DNA of 64,000 nt from CAVTWH01 sp963850915 (GTDB taxonomy: Bacteria > Actinomycetota > Actinomycetes > Mycobacteriales > Micromonosporaceae). Each line of letters begins with the position of its first letter. Position 1 is the first letter of the stretch. Where the stretch lies: assembly GCA_963850915.1 (NCBI GenBank), contig CAWKND010000014.1, positions 496,001-560,000 on the forward strand, read 5' to 3'. Positions 51,110 to 59,316 of the stretch are shown in pieces. The notes under the pieces were generated by a model, which saw only the letters and a list, made by a program, of their open reading frames with translations, made no database searches and was not told the DNA's origin. Both the position numbers and the translations under genes were made by a program.

Positions 51110-51508
51110 GTCACCTCACGTCGGCTCTGTCGGCCGGGAACACCACCGGTCGGCGGGCGTCGATGCCGCGCCGACGGCTGCTCATTCTCTTGGTCATTTT
51201 CACCGTACGGTCGGTCGCCTGGCAAGCACCTTGGTCGACAGACGGTAATTTTTCGGCTGCGGAAAGTCGAGTTTCTCTGTCCGCGTTGCTCTGGTGTTGT
51301 ACCATTGACAAAAAGCCATCGAATATGATAATAATTCGTGATCGCGAGTTAGCTGCGACCTCGCGCCGTACACCTATCCGAGTTGATTCCCTAGCGTACT
51401 CAACAGTCCGTCGAATCCGCTGAACGGCGCGCCGGGTTGGCCTGTTGGTGGCTAGGGCGATCGGGTGGGGCATGTCGACTCGCCGGTACTCCTAGTAGGG
51501 TTCCATTC
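51110..51508. promoter_or_regulatory. AT-richer divergent promoter region
   Basis: A 399-base gap between the divergent SCO2521-like and oxidase genes. Its centre (about 51240-51400) is much less GC-rich than anything else here. It holds the plus-strand promoter at 51305-51332. Open frames crossing it have unusual codons for this genome and I do not accept them as genes. Confidence 0.55.
51305..51332 (+). promoter_or_regulatory. sigma-70-like promoter reading toward the oxidase gene
   Basis: TTGACA (51305-51310) is a perfect -35 hexamer, followed after 16 bases by GATAAT (51327-51332), with TATGAT overlapping at 51324-51329. Transcription would start near 51340, leaving a leader of about 170 bases before the GTG at 51509. 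Confidence 0.6.
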
Positions 51509-52480
51509 GTGGGTGATCGTTCTCTTGACATCGTGGTCGTTGGGGCCGGCGTCATCGGTCTCAGCACGGCAATCGTGCTGGCCCGGGAGAACAAGTACCG
51601 TGTCAAGATCGTGGCGCGTGACCAGCCCGAACACACCACTTCCTGCAATGCCGGCGCCATCTGGGGCCCGCACCTGGTCAACCACGGCGACGTCGCGCGC
51701 TGGGCGCTGGCGACGCTGCAGGAGCTCACCAGCCTGGCCAGCGAGCGCGGGACCGGAGTGCAGCTCACCGCCGGCTTGGAAGCCGGTCGCGAAATGGTCG
51801 AGCCGCCCAGTTGGATGACCAAACTCGACGGATTCCGTCCGTCCCCTCACGCCGACCTTCCGGCCGGCTTCACCGTCGGCTGGCGGTACACCGTACCCAC
51901 CGTTGATATGCCACGTTATCTGCGCTACCTCACCGGACAATTGTCGGCGCTCGGCGTCGAGATTGAGCAGCGGTCAGTCGGCGACCTCGCCGAACTCTCG
52001 GGTCTGGCGCCCATTGTGGTCAACTGCACAGGGATCGGCGCGAAGACGCTACTTGACGACCCGGAGCTGACTCCGGTACGCGGAGATCTGGTCAAGGTCG
52101 CTAATCCCGGCATTACCGAATTCTTCGCCGAGCACACCGATGAGACCGACGATCAGACCTACATTCTGCCGTTCGGTGACTTCCTGCTCCTGGGTGGCAC
52201 CGCCGCTGTCGGAACCGTCAATCGGGACCCGGATCGGGACATCGCGGCGCGGATCGTCGAGCGGTGCGCGTTGGTGGAGCCACGGCTGCGCGGCGCCGAG
52301 GTACTCGAGCACCGGGTGGGGATCCGGCCCAGCCGCACCGAGGTACGCCTGGAGCGGGTCAACGCCGACCGTACCTGCGTCATCCACAACTACGGCCACG
52401 GCGGCAGTGGCGTCAGCCTCTCCTGGGGCTGTGCCGATGAAGTCGTCGAGTTGGTGCAGAAGGTCCTCATCGACCACTGA
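51509..52480 (+). CDS. D-amino-acid-oxidase-like FAD oxidoreductase
   Basis: A 323-aa flavoenzyme of the DAAO/DASPO type. The FAD-binding start is DIVVVGAGVIGLSTAIVLAR; typical further motifs are TTSCNAGAIWGPH, VDMPRYLRYLTGQL, VNCTGIGAKTLL, the RP-R motif VGIRPSRTEVRLE and the C-terminal HGGSGVSLSWGCADEV. It should oxidise D-amino acids to keto acids with H2O2 release; the preferred substrate is not readable. GTG 51509 is preceded by TAGGG. It lies in opposite orientation between the two SCO25xx-like operons; its TGA is inside the first 19-base tandem unit. Confidence 0.85.
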   Translation: MGDRSLDIVVVGAGVIGLSTAIVLARENKYRVKIVARDQPEHTTSCNAGAIWGPHLVNHGDVARWALATLQELTSLASERGTGVQLTAGLEAGREMVEPPSWMTKLDGFRPSPHADLPAGFTVGWRYTVPTVDMPRYLRYLTGQLSALGVEIEQRSVGDLAELSGLAPIVVNCTGIGAKTLLDDPELTPVRGDLVKVANPGITEFFAEHTDETDDQTYILPFGDFLLLGGTAAVGTVNRDPDRDIAARIVERCALVEPRLRGAEVLEHRVGIRPSRTEVRLERVNADRTCVIHNYGHGGSGVSLSWGCADEVVELVQKVLIDH

Positions 52481-52530
52481 CGGGCCGGCCGACCACTGAC
52501 AGGCCGGCCGATCACTGACGCGCCGGCCGA
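52474..52530. repeat. 19-base unit repeated three times
   Basis: CCACTGACGGGCCGGCCGA (52474-52492), CCACTGACAGGCCGGCCGA (52493-52511) and TCACTGACGCGCCGGCCGA (52512-52530) are exact-length tandem copies, each with GGCCGGCC or a close variant. They fill the convergent gap between the oxidase and SCO2522-like genes and may act as a bidirectional terminator. Confidence 0.85.
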
Positions 52531-52540
52531 CGACCAGAGG

Positions 52541-53506
52541 TCAAGCGGTCCGCGGGAAGATGTACCCGATCCGGTCAACCGCTTGTGCGGCAAGGGAAAT
52601 ACCCTCGGCTTCGGCGCGCGCGGCCACCTGCGCGTGCACCCGGGGATCCACGGCCACCTGCGACAGGATGGTGCCGACCGCGTGCTCGATGGCCAGGAAT
52701 CGAGGCGCCAGTACCGACACCGTGCCGTACGCGCTGAACGGCTTGGCTCGGTTGTTGACCTGGGTGATCGCCGGTAGCGCATCCCACTCGGCCGGCCACT
52801 CCCCATCCAGCGGGCTCGGCTGGCCGACCGCCTTGCCCAGGTCGCGGAGCATGCCGAGGCGCAGCAGCTGCCACACCGCGGCGAGGAACGGACACGACCA
52901 GGTGCGCTTACCGTCGCGCTCGTCCCAGATCTCGACGTCGACAAAGATCGAGTGCCGGTTGCGCCCGTTCTCCATCGGCGGTGCCCACGGCGTCAACTTC
53001 TCCATGGCGGCACGGGGTCGGCTGCCCGGCGAGCGCTGGCCGTTGGAGAGCCAGCCGTTCTCGGTCGCCGGCGGGCGGGTACCGGTGGTCTGCTGCGGTG
53101 GGTCGGGAACCAGTGCGCTCTCCACAATGGCGGCCACCGGCGCGCCGCCCGACTCGGCGCACGCCGATTCCCTGGCGATGTAGTCGATCGCGAGGCTGTG
53201 CCGGGCCGCTGCCTCGAGGAGCTGCGGGATGACCACGGCTGGGGTACTGAAGCGGGTGAAGTAGTCGTCGATCAGGAAGCAGGTGCTGATCCGCGGCGAG
53301 GTACCCGGCGGGAGCTGGTCGGCCAGCTCGGTGCGGACGGCGGCTATCCACGGTGCGATCTGGCGGAAGTGCCGGTCGAGCCGGTCCGGGCCACCGTTGT
53401 AGTCGTCCATGTAGAGGTGGCCGAGTTCGACCGAGAGGTGCGCGAGGGGTACCCCCTCGGGTTTGAGGTCGGTCGTGCTCTCGTGGAAGGTCGCCGCGAC
53501 GTTCAT
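52541..53506 (-). CDS. SCO2522-family protein
   Basis: A 321-aa protein resembling the SCO2522 family of unknown function. Conserved-looking blocks are VPLAHLSVELGHLYMDDYNG, ISTCFLIDDYFTRFSTPAVV, LAIDYIARESACAE, TGTRPPATENGWLSNGQRSP, RHSIFVDVEIWDERDGKRTW and CPFLAAVWQLLRLG. The many Asp/Glu and Tyr residues in IDDYFTRFS and VDVEIWDE look like an active site or metal site, but no known enzyme matches. Last gene of a three-gene minus-strand operon, 10 bases after the P-loop gene. Soluble, no signal peptide. Confidence 0.7.
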   Translation of the reverse strand: MNVAATFHESTTDLKPEGVPLAHLSVELGHLYMDDYNGGPDRLDRHFRQIAPWIAAVRTELADQLPPGTSPRISTCFLIDDYFTRFSTPAVVIPQLLEAAARHSLAIDYIARESACAESGGAPVAAIVESALVPDPPQQTTGTRPPATENGWLSNGQRSPGSRPRAAMEKLTPWAPPMENGRNRHSIFVDVEIWDERDGKRTWSCPFLAAVWQLLRLGMLRDLGKAVGQPSPLDGEWPAEWDALPAITQVNNRAKPFSAYGTVSVLAPRFLAIEHAVGTILSQVAVDPRVHAQVAARAEAEGISLAAQAVDRIGYIFPRTA

Positions 53507-53516
53507 GACGCGCCTT

Positions 53517-54434
53517 TCATGAGGAGGCGGGCATTCTTGCGTCGGTCAGCTGCCGGGCCAGGTCGGTGAAGGCGGCGACCGTCTCCGGGCTGGCGATCTT
53601 CCGGACCAGGACATCGGTGTCGGAGATGATCTGTTCGCGCCACTGCAGCATCGGTTCCAGCGGGATCTCGCCCAGGGTCACCATCCGCCCTACCCGGTTT
53701 TCCTTGGCGAGGTCCTGCAGCTCCTGGTTGCAGCTACGCAGCCAGGCGATCAGCGGCGCGCTCAGCCCGGCCAGCTCCTTGGCCTCCGGGTGGACAACGG
53801 CGGTGCGTACGAACCGGATCGCCGCGCGCATCGCCTGCTCGTCGAGGCCGGCCGCGATACCGGCCTGCAGTACCCCCTTCTCGCCGTAGGCCAGGCCGGC
53901 CGCGGCGATCACGTGCTGGCTGGTCCAGCGGTGGAAGATCAGCCAGCGGCTGTTGAGGTTACGCAGCTCCGGCTCGGCCAGCGCGGAGAGCACCATCTGG
54001 GTGGCGTAGGACCGGCCGGCGCTGAGGTCGATGATCAGTACGTCGAACTCACTGGCCAGCCGGGTCAGCAGCCGTACGCAGAGGCGTACCTGCCGCTCGT
54101 CGCAGGGGAACTCGCCGCCGCCCCGGTCGCCCGGCAGGAGTACCAGCCGGCCGGCCGAGGCCGGGCGCTGTCGCAGGCTCATCCGATCGGTACTGGCCCA
54201 GATGTCGACCTGGGCCGGGTCGGCGGTCGACTCGTCGAAGTAGGAGTGCAGGCCGCCGCTGCGGGTACCGCGACTGACCTCCTCGACGTTGAAGATCGCT
54301 CCGGCTGTCGGCGAGCCGAAGTCGAAGTCCAGATAGCACACGTCGCTGCCGAGCAGAGCCCGCCGGTAGGCGATGTTCGTGCTGGTCACCGAGCGGCCGG
54401 TACCGCCCTTGTCGGAGGTGGCGAACACCAGCAT
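53517..54434 (-). CDS. SCO2523-family variant P-loop (ParA/MinD-like) protein
   Basis: A 305-aa SIMIBI-class P-loop protein. The deviant Walker A is KGGTGRS at residues 9-15: the signature Lys9 is kept, but the phosphate-binding Lys common to ParA/MinD (KGGxGK[ST]) is Arg14. The switch-like YLDFDFGSPTAGAIFN follows, and Walker B is FDVLIIDLSAGRS. ParA-type proteins act as membrane- or DNA-associated ATP switches; whether this one hydrolyses ATP is uncertain. ATG 54434 shares one base with the upstream stop (TAATG), indicating coupled translation with the SCO2524-like gene. Confidence 0.75.
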   Translation of the reverse strand: MLVFATSDKGGTGRSVTSTNIAYRRALLGSDVCYLDFDFGSPTAGAIFNVEEVSRGTRSGGLHSYFDESTADPAQVDIWASTDRMSLRQRPASAGRLVLLPGDRGGGEFPCDERQVRLCVRLLTRLASEFDVLIIDLSAGRSYATQMVLSALAEPELRNLNSRWLIFHRWTSQHVIAAAGLAYGEKGVLQAGIAAGLDEQAMRAAIRFVRTAVVHPEAKELAGLSAPLIAWLRSCNQELQDLAKENRVGRMVTLGEIPLEPMLQWREQIISDTDVLVRKIASPETVAAFTDLARQLTDARMPASS

Positions 54435-56308
54435 TACAGCTGCCCGTCCTGGTCGTCCCGGGCCGCGTCCAGTTGGTCGAGGCCGAGCAGCACCTGGGTG
54501 AGCAGGGCGGTGGCGATGCCGGGGCGCTCGTTGATAATGCGTCGTGCCCGGTTGAGCCAGGTTGCCAGCTCCTGCAGCTTGTCGCGCATGGCCGGCCCGG
54601 GGTCGACCGGGCCGCGCAGCAGCTCCTGGTCGAACAGGTGGGTCGCCTCGCCGAGCAGCTCCACCGCCAGCCGGGCCACCCGGTCGCTGCGCAGCGGCTG
54701 GGCGCGGACGATCTCGGCGGAGGTGATGAGCGAGTCGACCACCCGCCGGGTGAAGTACCAGGAGGGGCGGTCGTGCTCCACCTTCAACTCGGGGAAGACC
54801 CGGCGTGGCTGGTCCCACACGTCGCCGCGGGTACGCTCCATCCGCCGGCCCTGCAGGTGCTCCCAGACACCGTCGGACAGGTCGAGCATGCGCTCGCGCA
54901 GCTCGTTGTCGCGCAGCAGCCCGGCGATGCTCACCACGCGCTTCATCAGCAGCGGCGAGAAGTCGGACATCACCCAGGCCAGCGCCGGTGCGGTGCCCTG
55001 GGTGTCGCTGCTGAGGCTGATCTTCACGCCGGGGGCGTGCAGTCGGGGCGCCGTGTCGCCGCCGTAGGAGCGCAGGGTGATCCGGGCGCGAGCGGCGAGG
55101 CTCTGCAGGATCCGGCCGACCCGGTCCAGTTCGGCGTCGGCGGCGCGCCGCTTGACCAGGTCCTGCACCACGATCGAGGTGACCAGGAGACTGAAGTAGT
55201 CGGACTCGTTTTCGTTGGTACGCCGCCAGGGTAGGTCTTCCAGCGGCCAGCGCCCGCGGCCGAACGTGGCGATGCTCGACCAGTACTTGCGGGTGAGGTC
55301 GGAGCGTACCTGCAGCGCGCGGGCCAGCCGCTGCTGCTCGTCGGTGAGCAGGCTCAGCAGCTGGGTACGTTCGGAGAAGAGGGTGTCGATGCCGTCCAGG
55401 GCGACGACGGTGAAGTAGATGTAGGCGCCCTCTTCGGCGGGTCCGGCCGGTTGCTCGCCGATGTTGTCCTCGGTCTCGATCGGCGGGGCACCGCGGACCA
55501 CCGCCCAGGACCAGCCGCACTCGAACATCTTGTTGGGGCGCAACAGGTCGGCGATGATGCGCGGCTCGATGCCGATGGTGAGGTCGCCCAGGCCGGCGCG
55601 TACCTGGCGCAGGCTGGCCCGGAACTCCCGCTGGATCTGGTGGTTGGGCAGGCCACCCTGGTTGATCATGTTGGTGAGCGCCTGCCCGTCGCGGGACTCG
55701 GCGTCGAACACCCAGACCGTGAAGCTGCGCAGCAGCGCGACCATCGCGGCGGTGAGCCGGGTACTGGCCTGCTTCTCGGTCGCGTCCACCTCGCGGAGCA
55801 GGTCGGCCTCGCCGCTGATGCTGCGCCGGAACTGGCGGGCGAAGCCGATGGTGGCGAGCGCGAGGTTGATGGAGACCACATAGGAGTCAACGACCGGGAG
55901 CCGGCGCAGGGCGGCCGGGAGCTGGTCGGGGATGTCCGCGTCGGCTCCGGAGCTGCGCGACTCGGGCGCGCTGAAGTACTCCTCGCCGGAGAAGATCGGA
56001 GTGCCGTCCGGCGAGGTGTACCGGTCGAAGTACTCCTTCACCGCGCGGAGCAGCTGCTGTGGGATGTCGCGCGGGTTGGTACCCAACGGGCTCAGCGCGG
56101 CGCGTACGTCTTCACTGGTGCTGTCCGGCTCGTCCAGGCCGAAGGACTCGACCGCGGTGGCCGGCCCGAGGATGCACAGCAGTTGTTCGGCGTCGCTGAT
56201 CGAGTTGCGACCCTCGCGGCCGCCCCAGCGCCAGCGACCGCCCTCGAAGGACTGCTCGATGACACCGCGCCAGATCTGCAGAAGTTGGTGACGTGGCTGA
56301 ACTCTCAT
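54434..56308 (-). CDS. SCO2524-family protein
   Basis: A 624-aa protein resembling the SCO2524 family of unknown function. The N-terminus is RVQPRHQLLQIWRGVIEQSF with GGREGRNSISDAEQLLCILG; the middle is largely alpha-helical with one weakly hydrophobic helix (VVDSYVVSINLALATIGFAR); the C-terminal half contains RRTNENESDYFSLLVTSIVV and a helical bundle. No nucleotide-binding or nuclease motif is visible. It is the first gene of the operon followed by the P-loop and SCO2522-like genes. A -10-like TACAAT lies 117 bases upstream. Confidence 0.68.
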   Translation of the reverse strand: MRVQPRHQLLQIWRGVIEQSFEGGRWRWGGREGRNSISDAEQLLCILGPATAVESFGLDEPDSTSEDVRAALSPLGTNPRDIPQQLLRAVKEYFDRYTSPDGTPIFSGEEYFSAPESRSSGADADIPDQLPAALRRLPVVDSYVVSINLALATIGFARQFRRSISGEADLLREVDATEKQASTRLTAAMVALLRSFTVWVFDAESRDGQALTNMINQGGLPNHQIQREFRASLRQVRAGLGDLTIGIEPRIIADLLRPNKMFECGWSWAVVRGAPPIETEDNIGEQPAGPAEEGAYIYFTVVALDGIDTLFSERTQLLSLLTDEQQRLARALQVRSDLTRKYWSSIATFGRGRWPLEDLPWRRTNENESDYFSLLVTSIVVQDLVKRRAADAELDRVGRILQSLAARARITLRSYGGDTAPRLHAPGVKISLSSDTQGTAPALAWVMSDFSPLLMKRVVSIAGLLRDNELRERMLDLSDGVWEHLQGRRMERTRGDVWDQPRRVFPELKVEHDRPSWYFTRRVVDSLITSAEIVRAQPLRSDRVARLAVELLGEATHLFDQELLRGPVDPGPAMRDKLQELATWLNRARRIINERPGIATALLTQVLLGLDQLDAARDDQDGQL

Positions 56309-56424
56309 GGGCCGCTGCCCACCGCCTCACAACGAAGTCGTCGTGGCGGCCCGGATCGCCGCCACCGCTCACCTGGAAACCCGCCCGCGTACAACCGCCC
56401 GTGAGGTACCGCGCCGTTGCCGGA

Positions 56425-56430
56425 ATTGTA
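56425..56430 (-). promoter_or_regulatory. -10 element of the SCO2524-2523-2522-like operon
   Basis: On the minus strand TTGTACAATTCC contains TACAAT, five of six matches to TATAAT. No clear -35 is seen at 16-18 bases. It lies 117 bases upstream of the ATG at 56308 in an otherwise gene-free 225-base gap. Confidence 0.45.
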
Positions 56431-56533
56431 CAAGTCCCATGCTCGGACACGTCGTCCGATCCGTGTACGCCGGAAAGTCTGATTCGGCACCACGGATCCG
56501 GTCGGTCAAAAGTGCCCGGCAGACCCAGCCGGC

Positions 56534-57157
56534 TCAGACCAGGCCGGTACGGACGGCGTAGAGCGCGGCCTGGGTACGGTCCTGCACGCCGAGTTTGGCG
56601 AGGACGGCGCTGACATGCGTCTTCACGGTCTTCTCGGCGAGTCCGAGCGCGCCGGCGATCTCCCGGTTGGAGCGGCCCCGGGCCAACTCGCCGAGTACTT
56701 CACGCTCGCGCGGGGTGAGGCGTACGCCGGGCGGGGTCGGGTCGCCCTCGGCCAGCAGGCGCGCCACGTCGGGGTGCAGCAGGACGTGGCCGGCGTGCAC
56801 CGCGCGTACCGCCGCGGCGAGCGCGGGCGGGTCGACGTCCTTGTAGACGTACCCGACCGCGCCGGCCCGTACGGCCGGGAGCACAGCGGTCGGGTCGGTG
56901 AAGCTGGTGACCACGAGTACCCGGGTGACCAGTCCACGGTCGCGGATGCCTTGCAGTGCAAGTACTCCGTCCCCGTCGGGCATGCGCAGGTCGAGCAGTA
57001 CGACGTCGGGGCGCAGCGCCTCCACCTGGGCCACGCACGAGGCGGCCGAGTCGGCTTCGCCCACCACGGACAGGTCGGGCTGCAGGTCGAGAAACGTGCG
57101 CAAGCCCTGGCGTACCACGGGATGGTCGTCGACGACGAGGACCCGGATCGGCGTCAC
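56534..57157 (-). CDS. NarL/FixJ-family response regulator
   Basis: A 207-aa regulator. Receiver motifs are VLVVDDHPVVRQGL, the phosphorylated Asp in VVLLDLRMPDGDG, Thr/Ser in VLVVTSFTDP and Lys in GYVYKDVDPP. The C-terminal LuxR HTH is LTPREREVLGELARGRSNRE and IAGALGLAEKTVKTHVSAVL. GTG at 57157 overlaps the stop of the kinase gene by 4 bp, so it is the partner of that GAF kinase. Targets are unknown; the adjacent gap 56309-56533 leads to the SCO2524-like operon. Confidence 0.92.
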   Translation of the reverse strand: MTPIRVLVVDDHPVVRQGLRTFLDLQPDLSVVGEADSAASCVAQVEALRPDVVLLDLRMPDGDGVLALQGIRDRGLVTRVLVVTSFTDPTAVLPAVRAGAVGYVYKDVDPPALAAAVRAVHAGHVLLHPDVARLLAEGDPTPPGVRLTPREREVLGELARGRSNREIAGALGLAEKTVKTHVSAVLAKLGVQDRTQAALYAVRTGLV

Positions 57158-58248
57158 GCGGGCACCTCCAGGCGTACCGTGGTGCCCTTTCCGGGTTGGG
57201 AGGCCACGGCCAGCCGGCCGCCCACCACCCGGGCCCGCTCCCGCATCGAGGCCAGCCCGAGTCGCCGGCTCGCGCCCTCCTGGGCGCCCGGGTCGAAGCC
57301 GGCGCCGTCGTCGGCCACCTCCACCGCGACCGCGCCGGGCGCGGCCTGCACGCGGACCGCGACCAGGCCGGGCGAGCCGTGCCGCAGCGCGTTGTGCAGC
57401 GCCTCCTGGACCACCCGGTAGATGGCCTGCTCGGTGGCGGCGGCCAGCCGGGGCAGCGGGTCGCCCTCGTACGACACGGTCGCCGCGTGTACCCGGTTGA
57501 GCAGGTCGACCTGCTTGCGCAGGGCCACATCCAGCCCGTCGCCGGCCAGATCCGTGGGGCGCAGTCCGACCACGATCGCGCGCAGCTCGTCGGCCGATTC
57601 GCGGGCCAGCGCCTTCACCACAGCGAGCTGGTCGGCGGCGGCGGTCGGGTCGTCGGGCAGCAGGGTGGCCGCCGCCTCGGCGGTCAGTCGGAGGCTGAAC
57701 AGCTTCTGGGCCACCGCGTCGTGCAGTTCGCGGGCGATCCGCTGCCGCTCGGCGATGATCGACAGTTCCCGGCTGCGCTCGTAGAGCCGGGCGTTGACGA
57801 TGGCGATGGCGGCGTGCGCGGCGAGCAGCCGGAGCAGCTCCTCGTCACGTGCGGTGAAGCCGCCGGGGGAGCGCTTGTTGGCCAGGAACAGTTCGCCCAG
57901 GATCTCGCCGCCGTCGACGATCGGCATGCCGAGGAAGTCGGTCATCTCCGGGTGCGCGCGGGGCCAGCCTTCGAAGTGCGGGTGCCGGCGGATGTCGGCC
58001 AGGCGTACCGGCGCCGGGCTGCGCAGCATCGCGCCGAGCAGCCCGTGCTGGCGGGGGAGCGGGCCGATCGCCGCCCACTGCGCGTCGCTCACCCCGTCGG
58101 CGAGGAACTCGGCAAAAGATCCATGATCATCTGGTACGCCCAGCGCCGCGTACTCGGCATCGAGCAGCCGCCGGGCCGAGCCGAGGATGGTACGCAGCAC
58201 CTCGCGTACGGACAGGTGCGCGGTCACCGCGAGCACGGCGGCGCTCAC
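57154..58248 (-). CDS. GAF-domain sensor histidine kinase (HisKA_3)
   Basis: A soluble kinase of at least 364 aa. The GAF domain spans about residues 1-165 (VLRTILGSARRLLDAEYAAL; FLGMPIVDGGEILGELFLAN), then the phosphoacceptor helix IAERQRIARELHDAVAQKLF and the ATPase domain (VVQEALHNALRHGSPGLVAV; LGLASMRERARVVGG). GTG 58248 is the first usable start, but family members begin a little earlier; upstream codons (GRDELRDV) look like protein, and an ATG 42 bases further upstream is one frame off. The N-terminus is therefore uncertain and may hide an indel. Confidence 0.85.
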   Translation of the reverse strand: MSAAVLAVTAHLSVREVLRTILGSARRLLDAEYAALGVPDDHGSFAEFLADGVSDAQWAAIGPLPRQHGLLGAMLRSPAPVRLADIRRHPHFEGWPRAHPEMTDFLGMPIVDGGEILGELFLANKRSPGGFTARDEELLRLLAAHAAIAIVNARLYERSRELSIIAERQRIARELHDAVAQKLFSLRLTAEAAATLLPDDPTAAADQLAVVKALARESADELRAIVVGLRPTDLAGDGLDVALRKQVDLLNRVHAATVSYEGDPLPRLAAATEQAIYRVVQEALHNALRHGSPGLVAVRVQAAPGAVAVEVADDGAGFDPGAQEGASRRLGLASMRERARVVGGRLAVASQPGKGTTVRLEVPA

Positions 58249-58485
58249 GTCGCGCAGCTCGTCCCGGCCCTGCTCGTTCTGGCCATGATCGTTCGGCTGT
58301 TCCCGGCGCGGTCGTGATCGTTCCGGCTGTGCTCGTGCCGGCGGCTGGAGTCCGCGTCCGCCGCTGGCTCCGGTGGCCGTCCGGTCGGGCCGCTGTGTCC
58401 CACGCTGCCACGCTACCCAGTGCCGGCCGGCAGGGGATCGGCCACCGGACGTAGGTCTTTCGGCGTACCCCTGCCCTGGCCGGGC

Positions 58486-58527
58486 GGCTGTGCCGGGCTG
58501 GCTGTGCCGGGCCGGCTGTGCCGGGCT
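58486..58527. repeat. 14-base unit repeated three times
   Basis: GGCTGTGCCGGGCT (58486-58499), GGCTGTGCCGGGCC (58500-58513) and GGCTGTGCCGGGCT (58514-58527) lie in the gap just after the DUF4241 gene stop. A minisatellite of this kind is prone to slippage; no other function is evident. Confidence 0.8.
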
Positions 58528-58535
58528 GGGCCGGG

Positions 58536-59180
58536 TCAGCCGGGGTCGGGGACGACCATGAAGTCGGTGACGAAGCTGGCGACCTCGCCGGTTTCCGTGT
58601 AGCCGACGAAGGTGGGATAGGAGCCGTCGCCCCAGCCGGAGCCGACCACGATCACGTTCGCGCCGGTCTCCTCGTCGGTGACCGCGCCGGCCACGCCGGG
58701 TACGGGCGTGCGCGGCAGCTGTGCCGGCACGTACACCTCCTCGACCCGGTCGTAGTCCCAGGCATCGAGTGCGCGCAGTGCGGTGGGGTCGGCGAAGGTA
58801 CCGACACCGGCGTCCACCGGGTAGCCGAAGTAGTGGTTGCCGGTGAGCTTGCGGGCGTCCTGGTCGGGTACGAGTGCGGGCTCCCAGCGGGTTGCCGGTT
58901 GGGGGCGGATGACCAGTTGCAGCGCGGCAACCCGGCGCTGGGTCTCGACGGCACCTTGGTTCAGCACGGCCACCCAGGCCACCAGCGGGTACCGGCCCGG
59001 CGGTACCGCCACGGTGAACGGCTCCTGTTCGGCGTAGACCAGCGGGTCGCACGCCACGATCCGGCCGGTGGGCGTGACGAGGTCGGCCAGGCGGTGCGCC
59101 TCGATCAGGAAGTCGGCCGTCTCGCCGTGGTAGCGCGCACCGGCTGTGAGCAGGCGCTTCAGGTCCGGCTGGTAGGCCAT
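58536..59180 (-). CDS. DUF4241 domain-containing protein
   Basis: A 214-aa soluble protein that is almost entirely a DUF4241 domain. Its marks are the middle GNHYFGYPVDAGVGTFADPT and the end GANVIVVGSGWGDGSYPTFV followed by GYTETGEVASFVTDFMVV. The domain is widespread in actinomycetes and toxin-immunity or unknown contexts; no activity is known. ATG 59180 (MAYQPDLKRLL) fits the family start. It is followed by a 14-base tandem repeat and then the two-component genes in the same direction. Confidence 0.82.
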   Translation of the reverse strand: MAYQPDLKRLLTAGARYHGETADFLIEAHRLADLVTPTGRIVACDPLVYAEQEPFTVAVPPGRYPLVAWVAVLNQGAVETQRRVAALQLVIRPQPATRWEPALVPDQDARKLTGNHYFGYPVDAGVGTFADPTALRALDAWDYDRVEEVYVPAQLPRTPVPGVAGAVTDEETGANVIVVGSGWGDGSYPTFVGYTETGEVASFVTDFMVVPDPG

Positions 59181-59316
59181 GCGCACACCTCCACGGTCGG
59201 GGACGCCCAACGTACGGGGCCACCGGCAGCGCGGTCAAGCTAAACGATCTTGGTATTAGCGCAGCTCACGGCCTTGCAGGAAGAGTGCCCCGGTCGCGAC
59301 GCCCTACGATCCGGAC

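Noticed and set aside
51163..51423. 86-codon plus-strand frame with a hydrophobic start
   Set aside because: It lies in the AT-richer promoter region, overlaps the TTGACA/GATAAT promoter and uses codons unlike other genes here.
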